Made by a program: the position numbers and the translations under genes. The notes beneath the pieces were generated by a model. The model ran no database searches. It saw only the letters and a program-made list of their open reading frames with translations, and was not told the origin of the DNA. Below, piece by piece: positions 12,601 to 23,207 of a stretch of 64,000 nucleotides of DNA. Each line of letters begins with the position of its first letter. The first letter of the stretch is position 1. The stretch is from Branchinecta lynchi (Eukaryota > Arthropoda > Branchiopoda > Anostraca > Branchinectidae). The stretch covers positions 4,464,001-4,528,000 of the forward strand of contig JAKZAP010000011.1 in assembly GCA_023053575.1 (NCBI GenBank). Reading direction: 5' to 3'.

Positions 12601-15600
12601 GACCCCCTACTCCAACCCGACAACCTACTCCGAAGGTTACCGACCCTGATGTTGTCCCCTTTGTCCTTCTGGATGCTCTGGTTCCCAGCCATTCTCACTT
12701 ACTCGTTTCTGAGGCAGAGTACCGAGCCGAGGCTGTCCCTTTGGAACAGCTTGATTTAGACGAGTCAGAATACGAGGCTTCCCCGGTTGTGCTAAGCGGG
12801 AAGATGACACTGTCCGTCATGGGAATGGAACTCCTCATGGACCCTGACACTGAAGTAATAGTACCCGACGTAAATGGGGCCCAGGAACTCACCATGCCGA
12901 GCGAGACAGCGGAAGTGGAAGAACCATCATCCGAGGCCCAGTCTGAGCTTGACTGTGAACAAGAAGTTGTCGGCACACAGCAACAGCCCGACTACGGACT
13001 CTCAGCTAGGGTCACGAAAGTTCGATTCAACGACCAACCGCAAGAACTGATAATTGAATCATATGACGAATACGACAGCAATAATGAAAGCGTCGAACAG
13101 ACCCTCGATGCCACGACAATCCCTGACGAAGAAGAGGGGGATCACAGATTTGAAAGTGCAGTTATAGACGTCGCCTTTGAAGGCGACGAAGAACACAAGA
13201 AAGCCAGCCATCCTACCCGGGATGAGCTTGATGTGGCTCTGAGCGACATTAAAAAAGAGCTTGCTGCTAAGAGAGGGACACCTCCAAGGGCGGATTCTGT
13301 CGATGAAATTATGAGGCAAATTGAGGAAGCCCGGAGACCGAGGAAACCGATCCTTGCGGAGTCTGTAAGCGCTGACGAGACAGTTTCGGCGTGCAGTTTT
13401 GGAGAGAGATCTTACGCCGTTGTCAACAGGATTGGTGACCTAACGGCAACAGACAATTCTGTTTTGTCAGCTGAGGAAATGCTGGTTAGAGCAAGGACGC
13501 CAATCCCACCCGTAGAAACAACATCTGAATCTGAAAAGATTGCCCCAGAAGACAGAGCCGAAGCTGAAATATCGGTTGTCAAGACGGTTGAAAAGCTTAC
13601 AGGCCAGATTATTGAAACTGAGCAGTCGCAGACAAAGATAACCGACATTGTTGCTGAGCATGAAGTTGAGTGTAGTTCCGGAGAAGTCATTGAGAACGCG
13701 CAAAAATCAGAAGAAAGTATTTTTCTTCCACAGGCAGTGGAAGAGAATGAGCAGGCTCAAACAATTTCAGCAAAAGAACATACTGAGATGGTCGAGGAGA
13801 AGTCATCGATCGGTGCAGAAGCATCAACAGACCGTGAAGGTGTAGAAGAGACCAACAGAATCATCGCACAAGGCAAGACTGAAGAAGTTCCGCTCCCTCA
13901 AGTCGTAAAAGACATTGAATATCCTGCATCGGAAGAGACCCATTCTGACAAACAAGTCGGCGGAGTCGCTGAAAACACTGAAGGAAAAAAAAGAGATTCC
14001 GAAGCTCACCATGATACTGAAACAAAGGTCAACGAAAATCAAAATGATTTGCTGCAGTCCAACTTCGGGGAAGAGGTTGTGGAAAAGAACGACCTCGGAA
14101 GTAATGTGATTGAAAGCACGGATGGACAGCTGGAAATTCTCAAAGGAAAATCGATGGCTGCTGAGGTGTCGACCGAGTCAAAAATTAGACCGTCGTCATT
14201 ACCTTCTACCGACTTCAACAAGACAACGGCAGCACTTGCCTGCGTTGACGTCCAGATCACTGAATCTCCGGACTCCGAACAGCAACCGGTTGAAGAGGCA
14301 GACGTAGAGCAAAAGGTTTCTATTTCCACAAAATTTTTAACAAACCTCCGTCAAGATTCCTTACACGAAGCCGATAGAAATCAAGAGAGACTGACACATT
14401 CTTCTTTCGGTCGTTCCATGGAAATCACTGAGTTAGTCATCAAAGGACCAAAAATTGAGGAACAGGAGGAAGAAGAAGCTAAAAGCGAAGAGGAGCAAGA
14501 AAGCGAAGAGGAGATACAGCAGAGCACCAGTGTGTCTTCACAGGAGATCAAACCAGCCATGAAGCAGGTTGTCCTCACAAGGCGATCGAACGAGGGTCAG
14601 GAACTACAAGCGGAAATCGAAAATGTAAGCATCATCCCGAAGCTGAGCCTGATTTTGAGAATGACTCTGTGCAATGGGTCGATCTAGCCATTGATTAACC
14701 CCAGTTTCTATAGAAGTAGTTCGAACGCGGTTTCGGCCCTCTGTTATAACCCAGCGTGTCGTCTCTTATACCCAAAGCACACTGGGCTGATGCTTGCACT
14801 TCGATTTCACTAATGCTTGCAGTGTTCTCTTTATTGTGATTTTTTGTGTCTTTGTCCGTCATGCCTTGTGCTTCCATCTTTCCTCCGCAAATGATCTCGC
14901 CTACCGTCGACCACTATTCTCCTACGTAGTCTACCTTTATACTTGTTATTACGACATTCCTCCCTATGAACAACCCTTCCTCCCTATGAACAACCCTTAA
15001 CCTGCGTGCAGACACACATATTCCGATAAGGTTTCGTATCCGGAAATACGCGTGCGTAATTCCTATAAGGTTTCGTATCCGGAAATACGCGTGCGTAATT
15101 CCTCTACGGGTAAACTTGCATACGATACGTCAACAATTTTGAGCTAAGGAGAAAATTCGCATCCGATTGCGAAAGCCGGACTGAGTGTGGACTTACCTTA
15201 TCCAGTAGTTTTCCCTTTTTGGGATCCCAAAACGTAAGTGGAGGGATACCTATGACATCACAAAAGTTGTCCGTCTGTCCGTCTGTACGCACTATAACTC
15301 TCGAAGGGAATGAGATATTTTGATGAAACTTGGTGCGAGGAAGTTTTACTTGAAGTTGATTAGATGTCAGATAAGGAGATACGCTGAATTCGTTTCTGGA
15401 CTTTCTTTTTCTGGAGAAGTATGGTAGTTCGTTCGCAATTGTCTGGATCAAATATTAGATTTTTGGGATCCCATCGAAACCTTTGGTCTTGTTCCCAGTG
15501 AAAGACCGTGGTCGATTTTGCGGAATGTTTCGCGGTATATGGAAAGTTATACAGGACAGAGTGACCAACGTCTGGAAACCTTCATCGAATGTCTAACTAG

Positions 15601-18600
15601 TCTTGCGACGCGCTAATTGAGCTCCCGTTTTTCAGGCAATGAGAGAAGAAAGCTTGCACACGAGTAAAGGATCCAGCCCTGATATGGAAGATTATGAAGT
15701 GGTCAAAAGCGATGGTAAGTTTATTATAGTTCGTGTCCGAGGGATGAAGAACAACCAGGAAGTTTAAAATTATCATGCCGTTAGAAATTCAGATAGCGGA
15801 AAATAGCAGCATAGCTCCTAAGCCAGCGGAGGGAAGATAGGCTTCTAAACACCCGCACACTAGATTATTGATTGGTTATTCTTCGTACATTACATTTGCC
15901 ATCAGATTCATGGTATACCGTACGGAACGGCGTTAGTTTAAGCATTGTCTCACGGCTAAGCATGCACAAAAAATGTTATCATACTACTAGGCCACCAGCT
16001 CTTCTCTCCATTCGAATTCCCTCTATTGGTAGATCCAGCGCATACGCCAGTGAAGTAGCTAGTGGTATTAAAGCGGGCCACAAAAAATAGTATTTCTACC
16101 ACATACATAATGCTAACCATCCCTACTGTCACTATGAATGTTTAAAAGCACTAAAAACACCGTAAAACAATGAGCAAATTAAAAAAAAACCACCAAATTT
16201 CCTAGGTTTGAAATAACTCTGTCTGGACTAAATCTCAGCCGATTATCCCGGACAGCTGTTATGGCACGTAGAGACCCAAGGGTCAAAATAATAATTTCCA
16301 TCTAATGCTCCAACTGTTTATTAAAAATACAAATAAATTAAAAAACCAAGACCAGTGTGGTACCTCTGAAGACACACAAAAATTATCAATTAAGTCTTAT
16401 AATTCTTTGCTAATCAATCATGGAAAATCTCGTCATCTAGAAAATAAGACTTTCGGCGTGGGTTTTTTCTCGAGCCGAAACAGCAACCCAGCAATCGCGT
16501 TCAATTCAAAATAAACCTGTGGCATGCGATTACTAAGAAAAGGTAAGCTAAATGTTTGGATTAGGACTTTAAGACAGCTCCCAGCTCCTCACACGGCACT
16601 ACAGTAGGAGTGAGCTTATGTGAACATCGCCGAAGAAAAAGTTAAAATCCATACAAGGCAACCTTTGCTACCAAAACTTGCCTAAAACATTTAATCCGTT
16701 CATGTTTTGACATAGGCCACTTTATGTTTGAAAACTTTGCAGTCAGTTTTCTGTTGACTACAAACTAGTATTCCTTTCATCTTGCTAAGCAGAACGTGAC
16801 TTAACAAAATAGATGGCATTCAGTCATACAGATACCCTTAGAAATTAGAAGAACATTTCGTAATTCAGATAAGATTACCCAATTCGACTCAAAGTTTGTG
16901 ACAACCCTGAAACAGTGGCCATCAGTCGATACCAAGTTTGTTTCTTGCCCCTTCCCTCTCGACTGTTTGTAAGCGTGCCGCACATCGGTCGGACCGCGAC
17001 AGATGGATATGGTGATTCAGTATATGTTACATTACACCCTAGTGGATACTGGGCAATCCTTGTTAATGTTACGGTGATGCCATCTGCACCCCGTACTGCT
17101 AATTTCTGCCGCCGCTAGCCAGGGTTACTCCCTTTCCATTCGGTGTGTTTAATCTTTTATACTGTCACGGATCAGCAGTCTTCTTGGCAAGTACTTAACT
17201 TACAGTTCGTGACTGAGTTCTTTGGTTCTGAGATGAGCTTGGGAAAACGAAGGCCCAAGTTCTCCAGCGAAAGGGTCAGTGGGAAAAATGGGCCCGCCCA
17301 CCCTGTGTCGTTCAAACGCATAGTGGAGTACTGAGAGTCCCGAGTATGTTCGTCACAGCTTTTACAGATAGCTGTATCCGCCTGTCGTTGAAAACGTAGA
17401 TTTCAGTGATACAATCTAATACAGTCCAGCAACTAAGTTCTGCAAACTCTAGTGATGTAGTTGGCTCCATAAGCGAACTAAAAATGTGTTTTTATAGTTG
17501 TGACGAGCCAGCTGGAATCAGTTCTACCAGACGAGGCTCTTGTTTCGGTAAGTTAAAACTGTTTCGCCTCCGCTATTCTTTTCGCAAGTGACGCAATAAA
17601 CTTGATTCCACAGCTTTTAAAGATTCGGTAAGATTTTGAACCTACGGCCCAAAATTTACTAAAACTATTCGTTATTTGTTCGATACCAGACCTATTCCGT
17701 ATATTTGGGTTCCAGATTCGGTAGTGTTACGGAATCCCAAATCGGATGTCGGTACAGATCTATTTGGTATAATAATCGGTATTCGGTATAATTGTGAGGA
17801 TTCGGTAGTTATCATGAATTCGGTGAGAGAATTTACTGAAATTATTTGGCCAGAATTATTCGGTAGTTACAGAGAATACCGAATTCGATATTGCGAATCC
17901 TTATAATTTACAGCATTCGGTGTAGTTACCACGAATCCCGACTTTGTTCTATTTTCGATGATATTATACCTAACAAGAATATTATTCTGTATTTTTTTTT
18001 TCGATTCGGTAGTTATACAGAATCCCGAATAGGCTATCGGTCTAAACTTATTAATTCGGTATAATTGCCAGAGAAATAGAAAACCGTGATTTTCGGGTTT
18101 TTTTTTTGAGCAGCTATAGTTATCCCTCTAAGATGATATGCGAGGGAAAATTTGCGCTTGATTCAATTTTCTCCTGGCTGGGTATAAATAGAAGCTGCTA
18201 CCGCAATCGCGCCTGGCAATATATTGTACAAGTGGACTTCGCGAAAACGACGTCTAGTAATTCCTTCAGCCCAATCTGACTGCGAATCATATTTGATAGT
18301 GCAAAACGGAAACGTCAGCTGAATTTTATTGGAGCTATATTTCGGCCCTTCTTGGCAAGGGTCCTCTTGGTGTTATCCACAAGTTCGTGTTTCTAACGGT
18401 TTTAAGCCTGAAGAGGACCCTTGCCAAGAAGGGCCGAAGTATGGCTCCAATAAAATTCAGCTGACGTATCCGTTTTGCAGTGTCAAATATGACGCCTAGT
18501 AGTCTGTTAATCATCTTTCATTCTGCCCTTTAGCGTTACTCTGTGTGCGTAATCTTGCTGTTCTACAATTTTAAATAATTAAAAGCTCTAATTCTCAGTG

Positions 18601-19606
18601 TTTAGGATTCGGTCAAATTTCTTGAAAGATTCGGTAAAAACTTCGGCTCTGCACCCCCCCCCCCCCACCACCACCACCAAAAATAAACTTGCGACGCCCC
18701 TGCTTGTCGGCACACCTTTTTGGGATCCCAAAACATCAGCAAGAGGATAGCTACGTCTTTACAGAGTGTGCTCGTACGTCTGACCATCCGGCGGGACGAT
18801 AACTACCAAAAAATGCCTGGGATTCCCTCTAAGTTTCCTGCCAGACATGTGAGAATGTTCTGGCTAAGTAAGACCCACTTTCCCTTTCTGGCTGCGCGAG
18901 GATCGAAAGAAGCAGAAAAGGCTTTCGCCTCTAAATGACCCTGGGAAATTTGCCGATAAAAATCACAACGATGTCGGCTCTACCTATGACCAAACCGTCT
19001 CCGAAAGAAAGGGATGACAGAAGGATATGGTGGAAGAATCATTGCAGTAGGCTAGGATACCCTTAACGATCGTTTAATGATATAACAAGAAAAATGATTT
19101 GTCCGTGAAAAGTAAACCTAAACACCCGGCAGGTTGCAATGATTTGTAAACAAACTTGGTGTTTTTTTCTGGCTGTATTATCAGATAACTCGATTTTGGT
19201 GATTTTCGGATAAAAAGATGCCTCAAAAGCCACATAATTAAAAAGAAAAATCTACAAAATTTAAGATTTGGAGATTGTTCGGTCATCTCTTTTTCAAACA
19301 TGGTTATTTATTTTTCTCTGGTGTGGCAACGCTGACACCCGGAGCTTGGGAAGATTGAGCAGCTAATGAATGGGACATGGAAGCTCCGCTTAGCTTAGAA
19401 ATGTCCGTACCAGATCAATGCATACTTTTCTCTAATAGGTCACCGACAAGAAAACTGAAGTCAGCGTCCAGAACAGTTCAACCGAAAGCTCGTCATACGA
19501 GCTGTTGACCCAACAGGACTCCACCAGTAACCACCCACCTTCCGCCAGCACAGATACGACACTTCCAGCAAGTGTCGGCACAACACCGGCAGAGTTAGCA
19601 GAATAA
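3450..19606 (+). CDS. RIC-3-like acetylcholine-receptor chaperone, giant form (partial, 8 exons)
   Basis: Join 3450..3633, 4656..8477, 8888..9013, 9957..10078, 12300..14624, 15636..15714, 17498..17547 and 19439..19606. All junctions are GT-AG with compatible phases, giving one frame of about 2,290 residues from Met at 3453. The coiled coil at residues about 1363-1440 contains LRRRLEETEAAMERIVAQMG, close to the RIC-3 coiled coil (human has a KETEAAMEK core). RIC-3 family proteins are ER chaperones for nicotinic and related Cys-loop receptors, with N-terminal membrane segments followed by a coiled coil. The membrane segment is not visible, so the first exon seen is probably internal and 5' exons lie outside. 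The insertions of about 1,270 and 775 acidic, probably disordered residues are far beyond the usual size of a few hundred. Alternative: another coiled-coil protein sharing this motif. Confidence 0.65.
3634..4655 (+). other. Intron 1 of the RIC-3-like gene
   Basis: About 1 kb without a recognised element. The first 150 nt remain open in the frame of the upstream exon and end at AGAG^GTATGC, but that donor has the wrong phase for exon 4656. Confidence 0.6.
4656..8477 (+). CDS. RIC-3-like gene, giant acidic exon (about 1,274 codons)
   Basis: Acceptor TTTGCTAG^AC joins phase 1 to give V-D-P-I-G; donor AAAATCG^GTAAAT leaves phase 1. The frame is open for 3.8 kb and very rich in Glu, Ser, Thr, Ala and Val, with almost no hydrophobic clusters, as in intrinsically disordered acidic proteins. 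It contains a 46-residue tandem duplication (7043-7318) and one LLTIGE followed by EEEDE (8075-8104), which matches the LxxIxE docking motif of PP2A-B56. The docking role is only a motif match. Shadow frames on the other strand were ignored. Confidence 0.85.
7043..7318 (+). repeat. Tandem duplication of 138 bp (46 residues) inside the giant exon
   Basis: Two head-to-tail in-frame copies (7043-7180 and 7181-7318), each starting ESVPEKLNYVDTDKKEET and ending AEETQMD. I see only about two silent changes plus a change at the end, so the duplication looks recent. It lengthens the acidic tract without altering frame. Confidence 0.95.
8478..8887 (+). other. Intron 2 of the RIC-3-like gene
   Basis: A 410-nt stretch. 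The reading frame of the giant exon continues to a stop at 8560, but the compatible exon begins at 8888. Nothing else is recognised. Confidence 0.6.
8888..9013 (+). CDS. RIC-3-like gene, exon 3, start of coiled coil
   Basis: Acceptor GCATGTAG^GT and donor GGCAAA^GTAAGT are both phase 1. It encodes GECCSGSCLQEIYKPAAPV and then HAIEKKLEELKRQ, a Cys-containing linker leading into a charged helix. The helix is continued in frame by the next exon. Confidence 0.8.
9296..9661. mobile_element. Foldback/MITE-like element in intron 3
   Basis: The ends AGGTAGCGTTCCAG and CTGGAACGCTACCT are perfect inverted repeats about 366 bp apart. Further inverted pieces lie inside ('cataagtaaattg' and 'caatttacttatg'). 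No ORF. A non-autonomous DNA transposon is the simplest reading; its superfamily is not clear. Confidence 0.75.
9957..10078 (+). CDS. RIC-3-like gene, exon 4, diagnostic coiled coil
   Basis: The acceptor TTCTTTTAAAAG^AG joins phase 1 to read K-E-L-E-M-D-L-L; the donor GACAAG^GTGAGT is phase 0. LEETEAAMERIVAQMG is the stretch that matches the RIC-3 coiled coil, followed by SASDKLLTREQYDK. This exon is too short to stand out as an ORF and was found by phase and motif. Confidence 0.8.
10960..11045. repeat. Family Q short repeat, copy 1
   Basis: The motif 'ggcttaaaaacagccaa' followed by 'aaagcatagcctag' and 'tattcaaat' recurs near 22320-22420 and inverted near 47885-47985. No further structure was identified. 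Confidence 0.5.
11105..11500 (-). mobile_element. Truncated LINE 3' end in intron 4
   Basis: The - strand reads THTRYQKSFVPSFTKIYND, like the C-terminus of the reverse transcriptase at 36401 (RYEKTFVPSFVKIFN). It is followed downstream by an A-rich tail and a GTAA/TTAC microsatellite at 11119-11135. The + strand 143-codon frame (11326-11757) overlaps it and is probably incidental. Confidence 0.65.
12300..14624 (+). CDS. RIC-3-like gene, second long acidic exon (775 codons)
   Basis: Acceptor GATCCTAG^GAC and donor GAAAAT^GTAAGC are both phase 0. It opens with DLTTTRQRLKQAEEHLERL, completing the coiled coil, and then becomes acidic and disordered. Two related motifs occur: KISVVGMEV (near 12540) and TLSVMGMEL (near 12808). 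A dense Glu tract (EEQEEEEAKSEEEQ) lies near the end. The exon ends before the VSIIPK read-through tail. Confidence 0.85.
14958..15103. repeat. Two adjacent short tandem duplications in intron 5
   Basis: 'ctccctatgaacaaccctt' occurs twice in tandem (about 20-bp period, 14960-14999). A 39-bp unit starting 'ataaggtttcgtatccgg' also occurs twice (15026 and 15065). Confidence 0.9.
15216..15486 (-). repeat. Internally deleted family A copy
   Basis: Both family A ends (GGGATCCCAAAACGTAAG and GGGATCCCATCGAAACC) lie only 271 bp apart, with the tandem array almost lost. This supports the two palindrome-bearing ends as true element termini. Confidence 0.8.
15636..15714 (+). CDS. RIC-3-like gene, exon 6
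   Basis: A strong acceptor CCGTTTTTCAG and donor GCGATG^GTAAGT, entering in phase 0 and leaving in phase 1. It encodes AMREESLHTSKGSSPDMEDY and then EVVKSD. The previous exon ends in phase 0, so the join is consistent. Confidence 0.8.
15715..17497 (+). other. Intron 6 of the RIC-3-like gene
   Basis: About 1.8 kb with no recognised coding or transposon signature beyond A+T-rich patches. The open frames are short and lack supporting motifs. Confidence 0.5.
17498..17547 (+). CDS. RIC-3-like gene, 50-nt small exon
   Basis: The acceptor GTGTTTTTATAG and donor GTTTCG^GTAAGT enclose 50 nt. It takes phase 1 in and gives phase 0 out, exactly what is needed between the exons at 15714 and 19439. It encodes VVTSQLESVLPDEALVS. 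Found by phase bookkeeping; transcript data would settle it. Confidence 0.7.
17615..18100. repeat. ATTCGGTA-rich degenerate repeat (family H)
   Basis: The word ATTCGGTA and its variants (GATTCGGTAG, CGGTATAATT) recur many times in both orientations over about 480 bp. It resembles a decayed terminal repeat of a DNA transposon or a degenerate satellite. No ORF. Confidence 0.6.
18255..18492. mobile_element. Foldback element O, copy 1
   Basis: Arms of roughly 80 bp are near-perfect inverted copies (left contains 'gtcagctgaattttattgga' and 'cttcttggcaagggtcctct'; right is its complement) around a loop of about 40 bp. The same arms flank a family A element at 27394-28850. Confidence 0.85.
18700..18800 (-). 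repeat. Family A end fragment
   Basis: TTTTTGGGATCCCAAAAC is followed by degenerate '...gctcgtacgtctgacc', matching the 3' end of family A on the minus strand. Only the terminus survives. Confidence 0.55.
19439..19606 (+). CDS. RIC-3-like gene, last exon and stop
   Basis: The acceptor CTCTAATAG^GTC is phase 0. It encodes VTDKKTEVSVQNSSTESSSY and ends ASVGTTPAELAE followed by TAA at 19604. The Ser/Thr-rich tail matches the composition of the upstream exons. I see no clear AATAAA just downstream. Confidence 0.75.
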   Translation, partial: VTDKKTEVSVQNSSTESSSYELLTQQDSTSNHPPSASTDTTLPASVGTTPAELAE

Positions 19607-20164
19607 TTTGACTTGAGAAGTGCTGTTTTCGAATGACATGAGATTTAACGATTTTATTATACGGATTACCGAAAATTGCCGATTCGCCAACGTTTCTCTG
19701 CGAGTGTGCCAAGAGATGACGAATTGCAAACTGAGTTGTTTCTGGAACGGGAGTAAAATATGACGACAGATCCGCGAGGTTTCATGGCGCCTTCTGGGCT
19801 TGCCTGCCCAAGTACTTTCATTTTATAAGCATGGATCTTGATTGAGATACGTGCGTTCAATCTTCAATGAGACACTTCGCGCATTTGCGCACCTGTCTCC
19901 ATATTACACAAGAGCCGTATATATCTACAGATTGATGTCGCGAAAAGAGGGACGAAATGAAGTGTTCCACCCTACTTACCTTAGTTACTACGCATGCAAA
20001 GCGGCTCACGGGGTCGGTCATGAAGAAGATGAGGTAGTTGGAGTCGATGCCATAAACGGTCGCAATTGGTGATAAACTTCGGTAGGGAGACATGTAGTTT
20101 TACTTAGACGTTGTCTAGAATTATCAGTACTTTTCATGACAAGTAAGCGTGCATTACAGTCGGG
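19607..20164. other. Region between convergent genes, nothing recognised
   Basis: Downstream of the RIC-3-like stop. No exon matching the strumpellin C-terminus and no repeat with clear ends were seen here. Confidence 0.5.
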
Positions 20165-20235
20165 GATGTCGAAACACGCACTTATTTTTTTATTTTTTTT
20201 TGTGTGACCCGCTTTTTGGATAACAACTGAGTATG
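20165..20235 (-). mobile_element. LINE 3' tail fragment
   Basis: On the minus strand 'ccaaaaagcgggtcacac' runs into an A-rich AAAT-type tail. The same 'aaaaagcgggtcataaataa' closes the LINE fragment at 32494-33004. Only the 3' end remains. Confidence 0.6.
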
Positions 20236-20263
20236 AGTAAAATACACAAAGTAAAGAGAATAG

Positions 20264-20589
20264 TTGCGTTTTTGCTGATACCATGGTATCTGATACCACG
20301 GTCTAAAGTCTTTTTTGCAGTTATCGTGGTATCTGGCCAGTTATCGTGGTATCTGAAAGAGTCATCTCACTTTCATCAATTTTTGTCAAATTGGTGTGAA
20401 AGAAGTTTGGCACTTAGTGATGTGACTGAATATCAGTTTTTCTTTTGGGATGACTTCGGAAAGCGCAATTTCGGCAATTGTCGTTTTTGCAGAGAAACCG
20501 TATATCAGATACCACGGTAACTGCAAAAACGACTAATTGCAGATCCAACTACCGTGGTAACAGATACCACGGTATCTGCAAAACCGCAA
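20264..20589. mobile_element. Inverted-repeat element F, copy 1
   Basis: It starts TTGCGTTTTTGCTGATACC and ends with the inverse GGTATCTGCAAAACCGCAA. Inside are many copies of 'gataccacggta' and its complement. A related copy lies at 60438-60740 and a loose end near 58960. Non-autonomous, no ORF. Confidence 0.8.
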
Positions 20590-21169
20590 ATAATGATCAT
20601 TATGACAGTGAAGCACAGTGTCTGGCTCCGACATTTCCAGGAATCCTAACTCTGTCCTAGTTGCCACAATTAAGCTGCCACACTCCGGAGTTATCTTGCT
20701 ATGAGTGGTTAATGCAGGATAACTGTATACGATGCAATAAAAAAATAACCCAAAAATATAATGTATTTTCTCTCATAAATAAATAATTTCATAAAGCCGA
20801 ACGACAATCGCAACAAGGAAAATAACAAACCACAAAAATATCCAGGATTTTTCTTTAGCGTGTTACAAATGGATACTAATCTGAGGGAAAGATAATATAT
20901 GTTCGTTTTCGTCCGTTTTTCCAAGACGTGGGATGAGTTTTATGATAGCTCCGCAAGCCAAAACTTCTCCAGGCATCTCGATCATCTTCATAGATCTGAA
21001 AAAAGACAAAATCTAGTCAAAATCCCGACAGAATGTATCTATCCCGACGGCTCTAAGTGGGTTGTCCGTTTTTCAAAACTAGATGGCGGATACCTCGGAC
21101 CATAAAACGTCTGTTTTTGTCCAAAAAGAAACGAAACTATTTAAACGCGAGAGCGTCTTCGTTCCAGAT

Positions 21170-21494
21170 CAAAATAACACTAGGGAGTACCGCAAAGACT
21201 TGACAAAACTGAAATAGACGCGATACCAGCATCACTAGCGATAGAGAACGTCCCTACTGAAACTCATTCACCAGAGCTGGCTCCTGTAACTTCATATTAT
21301 GTAACTTCAAAGTATACAGCCTCCATTTTTTTCATGCTGTGTGCAGACCGCAACCTTGCTTTACTAGAAACTTGTGAATCCGCAAGTTTGTCTCGTTTTA
21401 AATGCCGCAAACGTAGTGGGCGGCGCTACGGGTATGGCCGGTTTGCGAAGCATGGAAAGCATAGGTCTTGACGCTACTCCCTAGTGTTATTTTG
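21170..21494. mobile_element. MITE family M, copy 1
   Basis: Terminal inverted repeats CAAAATAACACTAGGGAGTA and TACTCCC-TAGTGTTATTTTG are 325 bp apart. A second copy with one end (54884-55170) shares the interior, including 'aagtttgtctcg'. If CACTA is the true end it may belong to the CACTA group; this is uncertain. Confidence 0.8.
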
Positions 21495-22584
21495 CTGTGC
21501 TTCGTCCGAACACAAGAATCTGTAAAAAAAAATTCCAATAAGTAGATAGGAATACTATTTTTCTAGGAGCCTACTTTCAGTCGGATTTTGCGGTGGATAA
21601 AAAAGGATCACGGAGACCGACTCAGCAGGTTTGCTCTAGTTGTCGGGGTGCACTTTGTCGGCCGTAATGTGACCCCCTTTACGGGGGTCCTTGCGCGCAG
21701 TTCATCGATACTTTTACGAAAAACTCGACCACTCAAAACATACTCACTGCATGGCACAGATGTTTGATGTGAGAAACTGACTCAAGTAGGAAAAGTAAAT
21801 GTGTTCGAACCCATTGCTGTGCCGAAGAAGGGAAGACAGTCCAACTAAGAACGGGTATCCATCTAGGTCACCGGTCCTCTTGGCTACGATTGTCCCTAAA
21901 AAAATGAAAACATCCATGGGGGCCCATCGACCCGTTTTCCCAGCATAGCTACAGCGTTACCGCGCGGTACGTGGTTGATAAGTAAACAACGTTGATAAGC
22001 AGATTAATCGCTGGCGACCATAATTGTACAATGAGTTGGTTATAGATCTATATGTCGGTTAAATAGCTACTTAAAGGACCTGTCGTATCTATATTACTAA
22101 CGCATCCTACTTCCACAATCTCTCCATATATTTCCAAACCTGGAATCCCCAATTTCGTAGTACATTCTAACCCCTCTAACGAAACCGCGCTGATTTTCTC
22201 AGTTGCCGTGTTTTGCTACCTTCGATGTGTATCACGCTGACGACGGTTGTCCTGGGAGAACTTTTTCACTCAGAAAAACGGTTATGAATTGTTTCCCTGT
22301 TTTCGCTATAAGTCAACAGGTCTCGGAAACGGCTTAAAACAGCTAAAACCGTTGGTTATTTGTCAAAAGCACAGCCTAGTTGTAAAGTATTCAAATATTT
22401 TAAAATACTTAAAGTTGAAGAGTAAGTCAACTGTCAGAACACAGGGATCATAACGGCAAACTAAAAAGTCCGCAGATCTTTTTTCGGCTCTTTTCTATGC
22501 ATATCGTTCTAATACGTAACGTTTGAAAAACATAGCAGCCAAAATCTGACGTGTTTGTTATCTGTTGAAAACGCGTATCTTTAA
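21495..22584. other. Non-coding, no gene seen
   Basis: No coding exon is recognised; a family Q repeat lies near 22320-22420. The strumpellin C-terminal exon was looked for on the minus strand by its expected motifs and not found. Confidence 0.5.
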
Positions 22585-23207
22585 GTTATGGGTAGGCATG
22601 GGCACTGTTCCTGTTTTCTGTTTCTGTTTCTGTTTTTTTTTCTCCTGTTTTACTGTTTACTGTTTTCTGTTTCAGGGACCCAAAATAAACAGAACAGCTG
22701 TTTTGAAGCCAGCTGTTTTTTTTCTCACCTGTTCTGTTCTGTTTTGGTGTACCCTGTTTTGCCCTGTTCCTGTTTTTTTTTACCTGTTTAAACAGCCAAA
22801 TCTGTTTTTTGGGGGAAACCCGCCTTATCAGTACAACAAATCTTTTAACTCAAGATTTGCATTATTTCGAAATGCCACATTCCAAAAGCGGCCAATTTGT
22901 CAACCTTACCAGTGACCCACGCGAAATGCGGATGCGACGACGGCTATCAAAAATATTGAGCAAGAATCAAGCAATAGTAGGAACAACAGCAAAAAATGGG
23001 AACTTCAGATACTGTAAATATTTATTCAGCTCAAGCTGACGGCGAATTACATTTGACTGAGCTAAATGGATACGTAGTCAGCCAAGTCTTAGACTACTTT
23101 TGCAGCTTTCCGCCGACCCTTCGTGGCAGCAGCCCGTCTTCGGGTCCAATATGAAAAAGTGCGCAAGCGCTCAAACGTGATGTGTAAAAGTAAAACGTAT
23201 ATCATAT

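Noticed and set aside
22565..22915. 116-codon plus-strand frame rich in Phe and Cys
   Set aside because: It is the translation of CTGTTT/TTTCTG subterminal repeats of the hAT element.
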